From positions 1 through 64,000 of the forward strand of contig NZ_BCTO01000027.1 of the NCBI RefSeq assembly GCF_001571325.1: a stretch of 64,000 nt of DNA. Direction: 5' to 3'. A program made the position numbers and the translations under genes. Shown piece after piece: positions 1 to 8,620 of the stretch (its first letter is position 1; each line of letters begins with the position of its first letter). A model generated the notes under the pieces. The model did not search any database. It worked only from the letters and a program-made list of their open reading frames with translations, and was not told where the DNA came from. Origin of the DNA: Delftia tsuruhatensis NBRC 16741 (GTDB taxonomy: Bacteria > Pseudomonadota > Gammaproteobacteria > Burkholderiales > Burkholderiaceae_C).

Positions 1-843
1 TGCACCGCCACGCCTGGTACGGGCTATCACTTCACCAGTTGGTCGGGCGATTGCGCGGGCACGGGAGCATGCCAGCTCACCAACGTGACCAGTCCGCGCA
101 GCGTTTCGGCCACGTTCACCCACGACCCGGTCGATGCCACCTGCGGCTCAGCGGCCAACGGCGCTGTGGCCTTCAAGCCCAGCGCGAATCTGTGCGCCAC
201 GGGTACGCCAGGGACCGTGCTATCCGCCGGCGGCCAACACAAATGGCAGTGCAGCGGTGAATATGGCGGCGCAGCGCAGCAGTGCAGCGCACCGTGGCAG
301 GGTGCGGGCGGCAACGGCAATCTGGGGGCGGTGGAGGTGGATGGAGCGAACGGCTGGGAGATCAGCAGCGCCGCCTTTGCCTCCACCTTGCCCGCGCCCT
401 TGCCGTCCCATGTGCGTGCGGTGCACGCGCCGCTGGGCCTGGTGCTGGGGCGTGTCGCTGGCAATGCAGATGCACAGGTGACCGTGCACTTCACCACACC
501 AGTGCCGCAGGGGGCCGTTTATTACAAATACGGCCCCAGCCCCGACGGGCTGGGCTGCACCGGCGCTGCCTGCGCGCAGCCGCACTGGTATGCGCTGCCC
601 GGCGCGCAGTTTGCGCCCGACGGCCTGAGCGTGACCTTCACCCTGGCCGATGGCGGCGTGGGTGACAGCGATTCCGTGCCCAACCAGATCACCGACCCCG
701 GCCTGCCCGTGCTGCTGGCCCCGCAGGCCATACCCGCGCTCGGCCCCTGGGCGCTGGCACTGCTTTCGCTGCTGGCAGCGGGTCTGGTGGCGGTGCGTTG
801 CCGAGCGTCGAGCAGTGGTTGCGCACCGCCGATCAGAAAGTGA
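1..843 (+). CDS. IPTL-CTERM surface protein, 5' partial
   Basis: This is the C-terminal 280 residues of a larger exported protein; the frame is open from base 1. Three parts are visible. First comes an InlB-type repeat remnant (YHFTSWSGDCAGTGAC). From about residue 150 to 240 is a choice-of-anchor-U-like region with the characteristic run FTLADGGVGDSDSVPNQITDPG. The end is an IPTL-CTERM-like tail (IPALGPWALALLSLLAAG) followed by a basic RCRASS stretch. Such tails form a membrane-spanning sorting signal thought to be processed at the inner membrane before release or surface display. The signal peptide and most of the ectodomain lie outside the window, so ligand and role cannot be assigned. Confidence 0.85.
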   Translation, partial: CTATPGTGYHFTSWSGDCAGTGACQLTNVTSPRSVSATFTHDPVDATCGSAANGAVAFKPSANLCATGTPGTVLSAGGQHKWQCSGEYGGAAQQCSAPWQGAGGNGNLGAVEVDGANGWEISSAAFASTLPAPLPSHVRAVHAPLGLVLGRVAGNADAQVTVHFTTPVPQGAVYYKYGPSPDGLGCTGAACAQPHWYALPGAQFAPDGLSVTFTLADGGVGDSDSVPNQITDPGLPVLLAPQAIPALGPWALALLSLLAAGLVAVRCRASSSGCAPPIRK

Positions 844-972
844 AGCCTTGGCTTGCAGCGGCAGCAACCCCGCACTGTGGACTGCTGCCCCTTGGTTGAC
901 GCTCAGATAGACGGTCGGCAACCACCGTTTTGGTAGGCTTTGAATTTGATGGGTAGACAACCAGATACAGGC

Positions 973-1452
973 ATGAATTTGAAATTTAAGCGGCTCACTG
1001 AAGTTGATCCGGCTCACATTGTTTCGCTGAACAACAATCCAGATGTGCTGCGACAAATGCCGCTTGGCAGTGCGAATTTCGACCTGGCGAAAGCAAATGA
1101 ATGGGCTCGGCAAAAGGATGCCCAGTGGCAGCAATACGGCTATGGGCCATGGGCGTTTGAAATTGACCAGCAATTTGCCGGCTGGGGCGGTTTGCAGTAC
1201 GAGGAAGGTGATGCCGACCTCGCTTTGGTGCTTCACCCCAAATTCTGGGGAAGTGGCAAAGCCATCTATCAAGAGATAGTGAAACGTGCATTCACTGGCT
1301 TGGGGCTGAGCTCCATCACAATTTTGCTGCCACCTTCAAGAACCAGAATAAAAGGGATTCTCAAGCTGGGATTTCGGCCAGATGGCGCACTGGATATCGA
1401 GGGGACTCGCTTTTTGCGCTATCGCCTGCATGCACCCGGCAAACCCGCTTGA
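973..1452 (+). CDS. GNAT-family N-acetyltransferase
   Basis: A 159-aa protein with the length and layout of a single-domain GNAT acetyltransferase, the RimJ/RimL-like group that transfers acetyl from acetyl-CoA to an amine. The N-terminal part resembles the family's first strand and helix (LKFKRLTEVDPAHI). The centre has a WGGLQYEEGDADLALVLHP strand pair, followed by a FWGSGKAIYQEIVKRAF segment where the acetyl-CoA loop and helix belong. The loop is not a clean Q/R-x-x-G-x-G/A motif, so the family call is moderate. I chose the ATG at 973 because family members begin just before the first strand; an in-frame ATG at 949 would add eight residues. The substrate is unknown. Confidence 0.65.
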   Translation: MNLKFKRLTEVDPAHIVSLNNNPDVLRQMPLGSANFDLAKANEWARQKDAQWQQYGYGPWAFEIDQQFAGWGGLQYEEGDADLALVLHPKFWGSGKAIYQEIVKRAFTGLGLSSITILLPPSRTRIKGILKLGFRPDGALDIEGTRFLRYRLHAPGKPA

Positions 1453-1488
1453 CCAGATCTTTGGGCAGCGCGTCTTGATCCCGCGCGC

Positions 1489-1929
1489 TCATACCTTGGC
1501 GAGGAAGGCCGCTGCATCACCCGCTTCACACTTCCAGTCTGCGAAGACCCCAACCAGATTGCACTCCACGCAGCGGCAAGCGATGTAGTACCAGCGCACG
1601 TCGTGTGTGCCTTCGTACACGGAGACGCCGGACATCAGTTCGAACGTCTCGTTCTCGCACACGCACTCGTGTGCCTCGGGGGTGGCCTCTTCAACATATT
1701 CCGCGCTGTCGCCCATCAGGTGTTCCTGCCCGCAGTCGGTGCAGGTGCGGATGGCCACGCCGGCTTCTTCATCCGTCTGCAGCGCAAAAGTCCGGCACCC
1801 GCAATCGCATTTGGACGAGGCAAACCGGACGGCCTCATGGCGATTCGCAATGCTGTAGCTGCGCAGCTCGGCTTGGGTGTCGCCGGACGTTGTCCCGTAC
1901 CAGAACTCGCCCTTCTTCGTCAGTGCCAT
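1489..1929 (-). CDS. Cysteine-rich hypothetical protein, probable zinc ribbons
   Basis: A 146-aa soluble protein that I do not recognise by function. It is rich in paired cysteines: KCDCGCRTF near residue 40, RTCTDCGQEH near 65, HECVCENETF near 88 and IACRCVECN near 114, plus a final single Cys. This spacing suggests two zinc-ribbon-like folds. There is no signal peptide or membrane segment. The ATG at 1929 follows a purine-rich GAAGAAGGGAA sequence. The frame is open further upstream to 2220, but that part has the arginine- and proline-rich make-up of non-coding frame, so I exclude it. Confidence 0.7.
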   Translation of the reverse strand: MALTKKGEFWYGTTSGDTQAELRSYSIANRHEAVRFASSKCDCGCRTFALQTDEEAGVAIRTCTDCGQEHLMGDSAEYVEEATPEAHECVCENETFELMSGVSVYEGTHDVRWYYIACRCVECNLVGVFADWKCEAGDAAAFLAKV

Positions 1930-2134
1930 TGATACTGTTCCCTTCTTCAAGTTGGGCTTCCCGGCAGACCTGACGCCAAGCTTTCCCGATCGTCTGGATT
2001 TTGCCTGAAGGCACGGTGAATCTTCGTCAAGGGGCCGGGCAGCTCTCAGCCTCAAGCAGCCGCACCGAATGCCGGCTCTACAGCGATGGCAGATCCAGAC
2101 CGGGCGCACCGCAATCCGTGCGGGGATGTGCGTG

Positions 2135-4120
2135 TCAGCGTTCCCTGCGCAGCTGTCTGGCACTGGCCAACAGGAATGCGCGCGTGCCCGGCGCGCCCAG
2201 CCCATCGAGTGCGCCACCATCTTGCGCGCCCATGGCCAGCCAGGCTTGCATTGCGGCCTGCGCCACCTCCAGATGAAACTCTTTCAGCAGCAGGCGGACA
2301 AGCGGTGCCCCCGCCGCAGGGTCTGCGATCTGCCCCAGCGCCATGGCCGCTGCCTGGCGGCGGCGCGCGTTGGGGCTGCTCAGTTGATCGATCAGTGCAG
2401 GCACAACCGCCCGGTCGCCCAGACTGCCCAGACGGCCCAAGGCTTCCAATATCTCTTCGGTGGCGAGGTCGGCCTGCAGCGCCCGTATCAGGTCGGGAAT
2501 CGCCTCGCGCGTGGCTGCCTTCGCCAGCGTTTCGGTGATCAGCCGGGCATCAGCCGGCGATTCGGCTTGCCGCAATGCCGCAGCCAGCGCCGCGCTGGCC
2601 TCGGCGCTGGGCGTGGCTGACAGCGACAGCATGGCGGCGTCCCGCAACGGGTTGCGGCGGACCATCAGAGGCGCCAGCAAACCGGCCCCCTGGGGGTCGC
2701 GGAATTCGGCAAGCGCCATCACGTAGCGGTATCGCAAGCTGTCGCCGGCTGCCTGGGCTGCAGCGATCAGCGCAGGCAATACCTCAGCCCCTTGCGCTGC
2801 CAGCGCTTTGCAGACGTGGTGGACGTATTCGTTGCGGATGCCGGGTATCAGCCCCAGGAGCAGGGCCTGCACCTGGGGGCCGCGAAGATTCTGGCAGGCG
2901 TACGCCACGGCGCTGGCATTCCAGTGGTGGGGGTCGTCCGCCAATGCCTTCGCGAAGCCTTCGAAACCCTCTGCTGAGCCCATCAAGGCCAGCGCTTCGG
3001 CCACGCCCACGGCGTCGCCGCCGCACAGCTGGGGCAGCATGGCGCGCAGATGCTGGGCCGCTTCCTGGGGCGCGGTGCGCGCCAGCTGCAGCGCGGCGGC
3101 TCGGCGTACCTGCAGCGACGCCGTGCGCAACCCTGCGCGGGGCCACTGCGACTCGCCGGGCCCTTGCAGCTGGGCCAACACCTCGGCCAGCTCGTCGGCA
3201 TCGCGCGGTGTCCTTGCCTGTTCCAGCGCGGCCATCAGTTCAGGCACGGCTTCCTGCGCCTTCAGCGGGCCCAGCGCCGGTGCTGCAACGGTCACTCCGG
3301 CACGCAGCAGTGGCGCGATCGCACGCGTGTCGCCCAACTCGCCAAGCACCTTGACCAGTGCCGTCCTCAGCTCCCGCGGCATCCCGCGGCGCGGGTGTTC
3401 AAGCGTCTCGATCAGCGGGACCACGGCTGCCGTATCGCCCAGGCGCCCCAGTGCGCTGATGCAGGTCCCGCGGACTCTGGCGTCCGCATCGTGGAGTCCT
3501 TCCATCAGCAGGTCCAGGCAGGCGTGTGTGGATTTCTGGACCACCGCGCTGCACAGCGTGTTGATCACCTCGCCAAAGTCTTTCTTTTTGTCGGTCTCCT
3601 CACGCCGCAGCGTGCGGATGGCCTCCAGCAGGTCGGCGATCCAGTGTTCGTCGGCGTGGCTGTGAATGGATGTCGCCGCATACTCGCGCACCGCTGCGCT
3701 GCGGTGGCCCAAGGCCTTGAACAAAGGCGCCCGGGCCTGTGGCGAGGAGATACGGCCCAGGTACATGCAGCCCGAGCAGGCTTCGTCAACGCTCTTGGAC
3801 TTGGCCATGCGCAGGTACAGGGGCAGTGCCTCATTGGAGGGACGGATCAACAAGGCCTGCCTGGCCGCGTCAGCCACCTTTGCGTCTTCGTCCAGCGTCG
3901 CGCTCACCAGGAGCGCGGGAGCGCGGTCCGCCAGCTCCAGCAGTGCATTTCGGGCCAGGGGCAGCTGATTTGCCGGCGCGGACCTCATGAATGTCGTGAT
4001 GGCCTCGAAAGCCACTGCGGGGGCAGCGCAGGACAGCGCTTGCAGCGCCAAGAACACATCGACGTTTTTTGTGGAGCTCTGCAGCTGCTCTGCGAGTGCC
4101 TGGCTTGGGTTGTCGTTCAT
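2135..4120 (-). CDS. HEAT-repeat protein
   Basis: A 661-aa protein built almost entirely of HEAT/PBS-lyase-type helical repeats. Signs are recurring motifs about every 30-35 residues such as AVPELMAALEQ, AIPDLIRAL and VVPALIDQLSS followed by RRQAAAMALGQIAD. Such solenoids act as scaffolds for protein partners, and no catalytic motif is visible. There is no signal peptide, so it is probably cytoplasmic. The start at 4120 overlaps in an ATGA arrangement with the end of a short open frame running in from 4326, which hints at translational coupling to a small or decayed upstream gene. The partner is unknown. Confidence 0.85.
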   Translation of the reverse strand: MNDNPSQALAEQLQSSTKNVDVFLALQALSCAAPAVAFEAITTFMRSAPANQLPLARNALLELADRAPALLVSATLDEDAKVADAARQALLIRPSNEALPLYLRMAKSKSVDEACSGCMYLGRISSPQARAPLFKALGHRSAAVREYAATSIHSHADEHWIADLLEAIRTLRREETDKKKDFGEVINTLCSAVVQKSTHACLDLLMEGLHDADARVRGTCISALGRLGDTAAVVPLIETLEHPRRGMPRELRTALVKVLGELGDTRAIAPLLRAGVTVAAPALGPLKAQEAVPELMAALEQARTPRDADELAEVLAQLQGPGESQWPRAGLRTASLQVRRAAALQLARTAPQEAAQHLRAMLPQLCGGDAVGVAEALALMGSAEGFEGFAKALADDPHHWNASAVAYACQNLRGPQVQALLLGLIPGIRNEYVHHVCKALAAQGAEVLPALIAAAQAAGDSLRYRYVMALAEFRDPQGAGLLAPLMVRRNPLRDAAMLSLSATPSAEASAALAAALRQAESPADARLITETLAKAATREAIPDLIRALQADLATEEILEALGRLGSLGDRAVVPALIDQLSSPNARRRQAAAMALGQIADPAAGAPLVRLLLKEFHLEVAQAAMQAWLAMGAQDGGALDGLGAPGTRAFLLASARQLRRER

Positions 4121-4309
4121 AAGTACTGGAAGGGCCGGTCCGGATTGCCCTGGTTCTGCTTGTCCGAGAAGACCACCAGCACAGGCTCGTCTGGCGCGCC
4201 CTGCATCATAGGTGCCGCCCCAGCGCCGCCACTGGACAAGTCGTCCACCGGTCGACCGGCCGGGCAGGCCTTGGCACCCGGCCGCTTTTGGGCGACCCTA
4301 TCCGCCCGG

Positions 4310-4717
4310 TCACCTTGTCCCACCATCCACCCACGCCATCCCCGCCCCCCGGTTCACATGCCGCTGCCTGCCCACGACAAACTCCGAATCCAGCGTGGCC
4401 AGTGCGACGGAGATCCATGCGCCTTCTTCGTAATGCTGGCTGTGCCATGACAGCGATGAGCCGCATTGCTGGCAAAAGCAGCGCGTGATGCCGGGCGATG
4501 AGGCAAAGGAGCGCAATTGCTCCTGGCCCCGGGTGAAGACAAGGTCCTTTGCCGGCACGCTGCCGTAGGTGGCGAATGCGGCACCGTGGGCCTTCTGGCA
4601 GATGCGGCAGTGGCAGTGCGAGACGGCCCGGGGCGTGGAGCGCAGTGCATAGGCGATGGCGCCGCACAGGCAGCTGCCGGTCAGGGCAAGAGGGGGGCTA
4701 TCCGGGGCGTTGCTCAT
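4310..4717 (-). CDS. GFA-family (glutathione-dependent formaldehyde-activating-like) protein
   Basis: A 135-aa protein of the GFA (Mss4-like fold) family. The zinc-binding cysteines are in the usual places: GSCLCGAIAY near residue 16, HCHCRICQKAHG near 36 and CFCQQCGS near 84. Despite the family name most members are small zinc proteins without proven formaldehyde activity, so I do not assign a reaction. The ATG at 4717 gives the standard GFA N-terminus; the longer open frame upstream overlaps a different gene. A second, different GFA protein lies at 15137-15541. Confidence 0.85.
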   Translation of the reverse strand: MSNAPDSPPLALTGSCLCGAIAYALRSTPRAVSHCHCRICQKAHGAAFATYGSVPAKDLVFTRGQEQLRSFASSPGITRCFCQQCGSSLSWHSQHYEEGAWISVALATLDSEFVVGRQRHVNRGAGMAWVDGGTR

Positions 4718-4811
4718 GGTCGGGCGGGCACGAAAAAAGGCGCATGCCATTGTGCATGCGCCCCAATGCCGCGACAGGGATGCGCGGCAACCCCAGGAGT
4801 CATCCGTTTCG

Positions 4812-5159
4812 TCAGTCGCCGATGACCTGCAGCCCGCTGCCGTCCCCATGCGCCTGCAGGCACATTCTTCCGAGGTCGTTGAGAAAACGCAGCACCGGCA
4901 TCTCGCCCACGCAGGCGGGGATGGCGGCCATGATGTCGTTGTGCAGTTCCAGCAACTGGTCCGAGGCCACGAACATGGCGGCGGATTCGCCGTAGTAGTG
5001 CCGCCAGAAGTCCTGCAGCAGGCCGTGGCGGGCCTTGCCGACGACCAGGGGATAGCCGTTTTCCCAGACCTGTGCGTCCATGGAAAGGCTGGCCAGGCCA
5101 GGATCAACGGGCCGCGCGCTGGCGGGGATCAACAGTACACGTCGCATGTCCATGCTCAT
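4812..5159 (-). CDS. Hypothetical protein
   Basis: A 115-aa protein that I do not recognise. It has ordinary soluble composition, with a hydrophobic start (RRVLLIPASARPVDPG) and a central part rich in aromatic residues (LLQDFWRHYYGESAAMFVAS). There is no signal peptide or membrane helix. The start at 5159 is an ATG, with a second in-frame ATG at 5153. It lies on the same strand as the HEAT and GFA genes but 94 bases from the latter, so co-transcription is possible but not shown. Confidence 0.6.
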   Translation of the reverse strand: MSMDMRRVLLIPASARPVDPGLASLSMDAQVWENGYPLVVGKARHGLLQDFWRHYYGESAAMFVASDQLLELHNDIMAAIPACVGEMPVLRFLNDLGRMCLQAHGDGSGLQVIGD

Positions 5160-5345
5160 TTGCGGTTTCCAGGTGCGCCAGTGGACTCGGGCAACCCGGT
5201 CCGGGAGGAGGGTGAGAGGTCCTTGCCGCAGGCGGCAGGAACCGGTTCCCACTTTATTGACGTGTGCACAACAAGAAAATTACAGCTGATTACATACGGC
5301 GAGCGATGCGCCGTGTGCCTGCCGTTCTCCGTTGCAGTTCGCCGT

Positions 5346-6290
5346 TCAGGCGCTGCGCGCGCCGCCCTCGATCTCGAACGCAAAGTCCCCGAAGCGCAGG
5401 CTGCCGCGCCGCCGCTCCACCAGGGCCGGCAAGGCCGCGCATTCGGGCAGGGCGCTGAGGATCTGGTGCTTGGCGCGGAAGATCTGGATGTTCACGTACG
5501 ACGAATCCACGCCCAGCATGCGCGAGAGCGCGTCGAGCTCTATCCAGCCCTGGCTTGCGGGGGCCAGGCCCTTGTGGGCGTCCTGCTGGCGCACGCGGGC
5601 CAGGGTGACCAGGGTGTAGTGGTGTATGCGTTCACCCAGCGCGATGGGCTTGCCGTCGCTCATGACGGTCAGGCTGGCGTGCTCCTCGTTCTGGCTGACG
5701 TGGAAGCGAAAGGACACGTCCGGCGGCTTGGGCGCATGCGGGTCGAAGCTGCTTTCCCGCGTGGATTCCAGGTCGTCGCATTGCACGAATTCCCAGCTGC
5801 CTGCCGAGGTGTGGACCATGGCGCCGTCCACCAGGGGCTCGGTGCCGTCGCCGGACTCCAGCAGCCAGCGCCCGTCTTCGAAGAAGACGTTGGCTTCGGG
5901 CTCCTGGGCGTCGGGCAGCAGGGTGCCGCGCGGGTTCAGGGCCAGGGGGGCGTCCTGGGGCAGGCCCGGGCCGGGGCTCAGGCAGGTGACGGGCGGCCCC
6001 AGGTCTTGCACGGTCCAGGCCGCTTCTGCGCCTTCGCCCATGCTGAGCCTGGCGCCCACGGTCAGTACGGTCCAGCGGCCGGCGACCAGGCGCACGCCGT
6101 TGAGCATGGTGCCGTTGCGGCTCTGGTCCACGATTTCCCAGGTCTGCCGGTTCCAGCGGAACAGGGCGTGGACCTGGGAGACGTCGGGCGCCTTCATGAC
6201 GGTCTGGCAGACCGAGGGGTGGCGGCCGAAGGTATGCAGGGGCCGCAGCACGACGATGCTGCCGTCGAGTTGGTTACGAAAGAGGGCCAT
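5346..6290 (-). CDS. FHA-domain protein
   Basis: A 314-aa protein with an N-terminal forkhead-associated (FHA) domain at about residues 8-90. The phosphothreonine-binding signature is present: TFGRHPS, then VSQVHALF and QSRNGTMLNG. The middle is a linker. The C-terminal 100 residues (HHYTLVTLARVRQQ... LGVDSSYVNIQIFRAK) look like a compact helical DNA- or protein-binding domain of winged-helix type, which is inference. It lies 119 bases downstream of the YcaO gene on the same strand. FHA domains read Ser/Thr-kinase phosphorylation, and a Ser/Thr kinase is part of that cluster, so a phospho-reader role in TOMM signalling is a reasonable guess. The start at 6290 (MALFRNQLDG) fits FHA proteins better than the upstream ATG at 6344. 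Confidence 0.8.
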   Translation of the reverse strand: MALFRNQLDGSIVVLRPLHTFGRHPSVCQTVMKAPDVSQVHALFRWNRQTWEIVDQSRNGTMLNGVRLVAGRWTVLTVGARLSMGEGAEAAWTVQDLGPPVTCLSPGPGLPQDAPLALNPRGTLLPDAQEPEANVFFEDGRWLLESGDGTEPLVDGAMVHTSAGSWEFVQCDDLESTRESSFDPHAPKPPDVSFRFHVSQNEEHASLTVMSDGKPIALGERIHHYTLVTLARVRQQDAHKGLAPASQGWIELDALSRMLGVDSSYVNIQIFRAKHQILSALPECAALPALVERRRGSLRFGDFAFEIEGGARSA

Positions 6291-6409
6291 CGCCTCGAAT
6301 TCTCCTTGGGGCTTGTGTGAACAGGGGGTGGGCTGGGGGCGCATTGGCCCGGAGCCGGCAGCCTGTTGCCAAGCCGAGAGAGTACATGCCCGCTGCGCGT
6401 TTCAGTTTG

Positions 6410-8620
6410 TCAAACGTACAGCGCCTGCGGATTGAACTCGGATTCCTGCAGCGGCCGGCTGCGCCAGCCCAGGGCCACGGGCACGTCGCGCAGCCGTGGA
6501 TTGCCCAGTTCCGGCCAGATATGGCACAGGCCCGGAACCACGACCTTGACGGTGTACAGAGGGATGTCGGGGCGCGAGTGGTCGTAGACGATGGTTTCCA
6601 GGCCCAGGCCCCGTGCGATGTCCACGCAGTGCGCAATGGCCCGGGCAATGTCCGGCGGCGCGGTGTCCGCCTGCTGCGCAGGCTGTTGCGGCGGCGCATC
6701 GGTGCCGTCCAGCGGATGCAGAAAGGCCTGCACCTGCTGCGGCACGGCAAAGCCCTTGCCCGCCGCGATCAGCTGGCTGATTTCGGTGAGGGCGCGTTCG
6801 CAGGCCAGGGCGCGGTCCAGGCTGCAGCCAAAGCCCACGGCCCAATGGCCGGTATCCGCGTGGCGGCCCACGCAGACCACGACCGGTATGCCGAAGTCAT
6901 GGGTGATGTCCAGCAGCCAGTACGACCATTGCGGGCCGCAGCTGCGCGCCAGGCGCTGGCGCGTGGCTGCGGCGATGCCGTCCAGCGCGATGGCGGGCCT
7001 GCGGATCTGGCCGTACCACCAGATGGCGGCGGCGTCGCGCTCCACCAGTTCCATGAAGCCTTGGAGGATGGCTTCTTCCCGCGTGTTGCCGGCCGCGCAG
7101 CCGTTGGAGGTCCAGCCCACGTGGTGCTGGCTTTGCGCGGGCGCATGGGCCAGGCAAAAGCCCAGCGGCAGGTAGCGGCGCGCATCGGCGGTCAGGGACC
7201 AGGCGGGCGCCCACCACAGGGGTTCGCCCTGGCCGGCGCCGGGGGCCACGGCATGCGGCGGCCTGTCGGTGGCAAAGCGGGCGGTCTGCCGGTCGCTGAA
7301 GCGGGCCAGCGCTGTGGGAGGAATGCAGGGCGCATCCAGCTCGGCGGCGGGGGCGACGACCACGGCTTCATCGCCCTGGTGGAAGGCGGCGTAGCGCTCC
7401 ACGGCTTCGCACATGGCGCTGGCGCGGGCCTGCATGGCCGACAGGCCCTTGCCCAGGCACAGCTGTGTCGGGGGGGCTGCCAGGAAGCCGCTGCCAGGCG
7501 CGGGCGTTCTGAAGATTTCGCTGCGGTAGACGGTGAGCGCTTCGTCGGTCTCGGCCGTCAGCGGCGTGACCCGGGCAATCACGCCGGTCAGCGGGCTGAC
7601 GTGCCGGGACAGGCGCTGCACCGTGGTCTCGGCCGGCACGCTGCGCCAGCCGCCGTCGGCGCGCGCGGCATGCGTGCCGGGAACTGGCGCAATGGGTTCG
7701 CGTTGGCGCAGTGCCATCAGCCCCGGTGTGCCGCAGTGCGGGCATTGCGGGCGGGCGGCCACGGGGTGGGCCTGGAGGGGCTCCAGCGTCCACACGGTTT
7801 GCGCTGCATCGGTGTGCGCCAGCAGGCGCTGCACCGTGGGCAGCAGGGCCTGCAGCCGCGTGGCGATGAGGTCGGCGCCGGCGCGCACGGGCGGGCAGCG
7901 GCCGCTGTCGTGCGGCGGGCCGCCTTGCGCGGCGCGTGCGGGATGGTTGCGTTGCCAGCGGTGCGCCAGGCAATGCCGGCAGGCCGATGCGGTGCCGGCA
8001 TGGGGCGTGAACAAGGGCCCGGCCATGGCCTGCTCGCCCGCGGGCCGGACCAGCATCCAGGGCCGGCCTGCGGCACGCTGGCCGGCGTCGATGGCGCCCA
8101 GGCGCGGGTCCAGGTAGTCGTCGCAGAAAACGATGGTGAGGGGGGCGGGGGCGGGTGCCTGCGTGGCCACGGCCGCAGCCCAGTGGCAGGCGGCTGTGCT
8201 GTCCAGCGCTGCAGTCAGCAGGACGATGTCGATCTGCTCCGATGCCTGCAGGCGCACGGGCGGGGCCGAGAAATCCGGTTGCAGATAACCGTGGCCGTTC
8301 AAGTCGCTGTGCAGCACCGGCTGGACCAGGCCCTGGCGCAGCAGGGCGCCCAGGGCGTGCAGCATCTGCGCAAGCGGCGCATCGGGCGCTGTGGCGCAGT
8401 GCTGCATGAGGCTGGTGCCGGCCTGCAGCGGGGCGTTGAGCGCCAGCACGGCGGCGGAGCCCAGGGCCAGGGTGTCGCGTTCGCTGGCCAGCAAGAGGCG
8501 GTCGCCCTGCTGCACGGGGGGCAGGAATTTCTCGTGCCAGCGGAAGGCGTCGGCAAACAGGTCCGGGGCCGCAGGCTCAGGCAAGGGACGGGGCTCCCAG
8601 TTCAAGGCGGACGACGGCAT
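6410..8620 (-). CDS. TOMM cyclodehydratase: docking scaffold fused to YcaO
   Basis: A 736-aa fusion that should install azoline rings on the precursor encoded upstream. Residues 30-75 look like the leader-peptide-recognition region (GDRLLLASERDTLALG). The following docking domain carries two CxxC pairs, at 214/217 (ACRHCLAHRW) and 293/296 (CPHCG), the structural zinc site of this partner. From about 335 to the end is the YcaO domain, with the ATP-site motifs CEAVERY (404-410), MELVERDA (523-530) and ERALTEISQ (608-616). This is the architecture of the family described as a cyclodehydratase/docking scaffold fusion. The ATG at 8620 overlaps the methyltransferase stop by 44 bases. No flavin dehydrogenase is encoded within the window, so products would probably stay as azolines. 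Confidence 0.92.
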   Translation of the reverse strand: MPSSALNWEPRPLPEPAAPDLFADAFRWHEKFLPPVQQGDRLLLASERDTLALGSAAVLALNAPLQAGTSLMQHCATAPDAPLAQMLHALGALLRQGLVQPVLHSDLNGHGYLQPDFSAPPVRLQASEQIDIVLLTAALDSTAACHWAAAVATQAPAPAPLTIVFCDDYLDPRLGAIDAGQRAAGRPWMLVRPAGEQAMAGPLFTPHAGTASACRHCLAHRWQRNHPARAAQGGPPHDSGRCPPVRAGADLIATRLQALLPTVQRLLAHTDAAQTVWTLEPLQAHPVAARPQCPHCGTPGLMALRQREPIAPVPGTHAARADGGWRSVPAETTVQRLSRHVSPLTGVIARVTPLTAETDEALTVYRSEIFRTPAPGSGFLAAPPTQLCLGKGLSAMQARASAMCEAVERYAAFHQGDEAVVVAPAAELDAPCIPPTALARFSDRQTARFATDRPPHAVAPGAGQGEPLWWAPAWSLTADARRYLPLGFCLAHAPAQSQHHVGWTSNGCAAGNTREEAILQGFMELVERDAAAIWWYGQIRRPAIALDGIAAATRQRLARSCGPQWSYWLLDITHDFGIPVVVCVGRHADTGHWAVGFGCSLDRALACERALTEISQLIAAGKGFAVPQQVQAFLHPLDGTDAPPQQPAQQADTAPPDIARAIAHCVDIARGLGLETIVYDHSRPDIPLYTVKVVVPGLCHIWPELGNPRLRDVPVALGWRSRPLQESEFNPQALYV

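Noticed and set aside
3050..4450. Open frame of 466 codons on the plus strand
   Set aside because: Antisense to the HEAT-repeat gene; composition typical of shadow frames.
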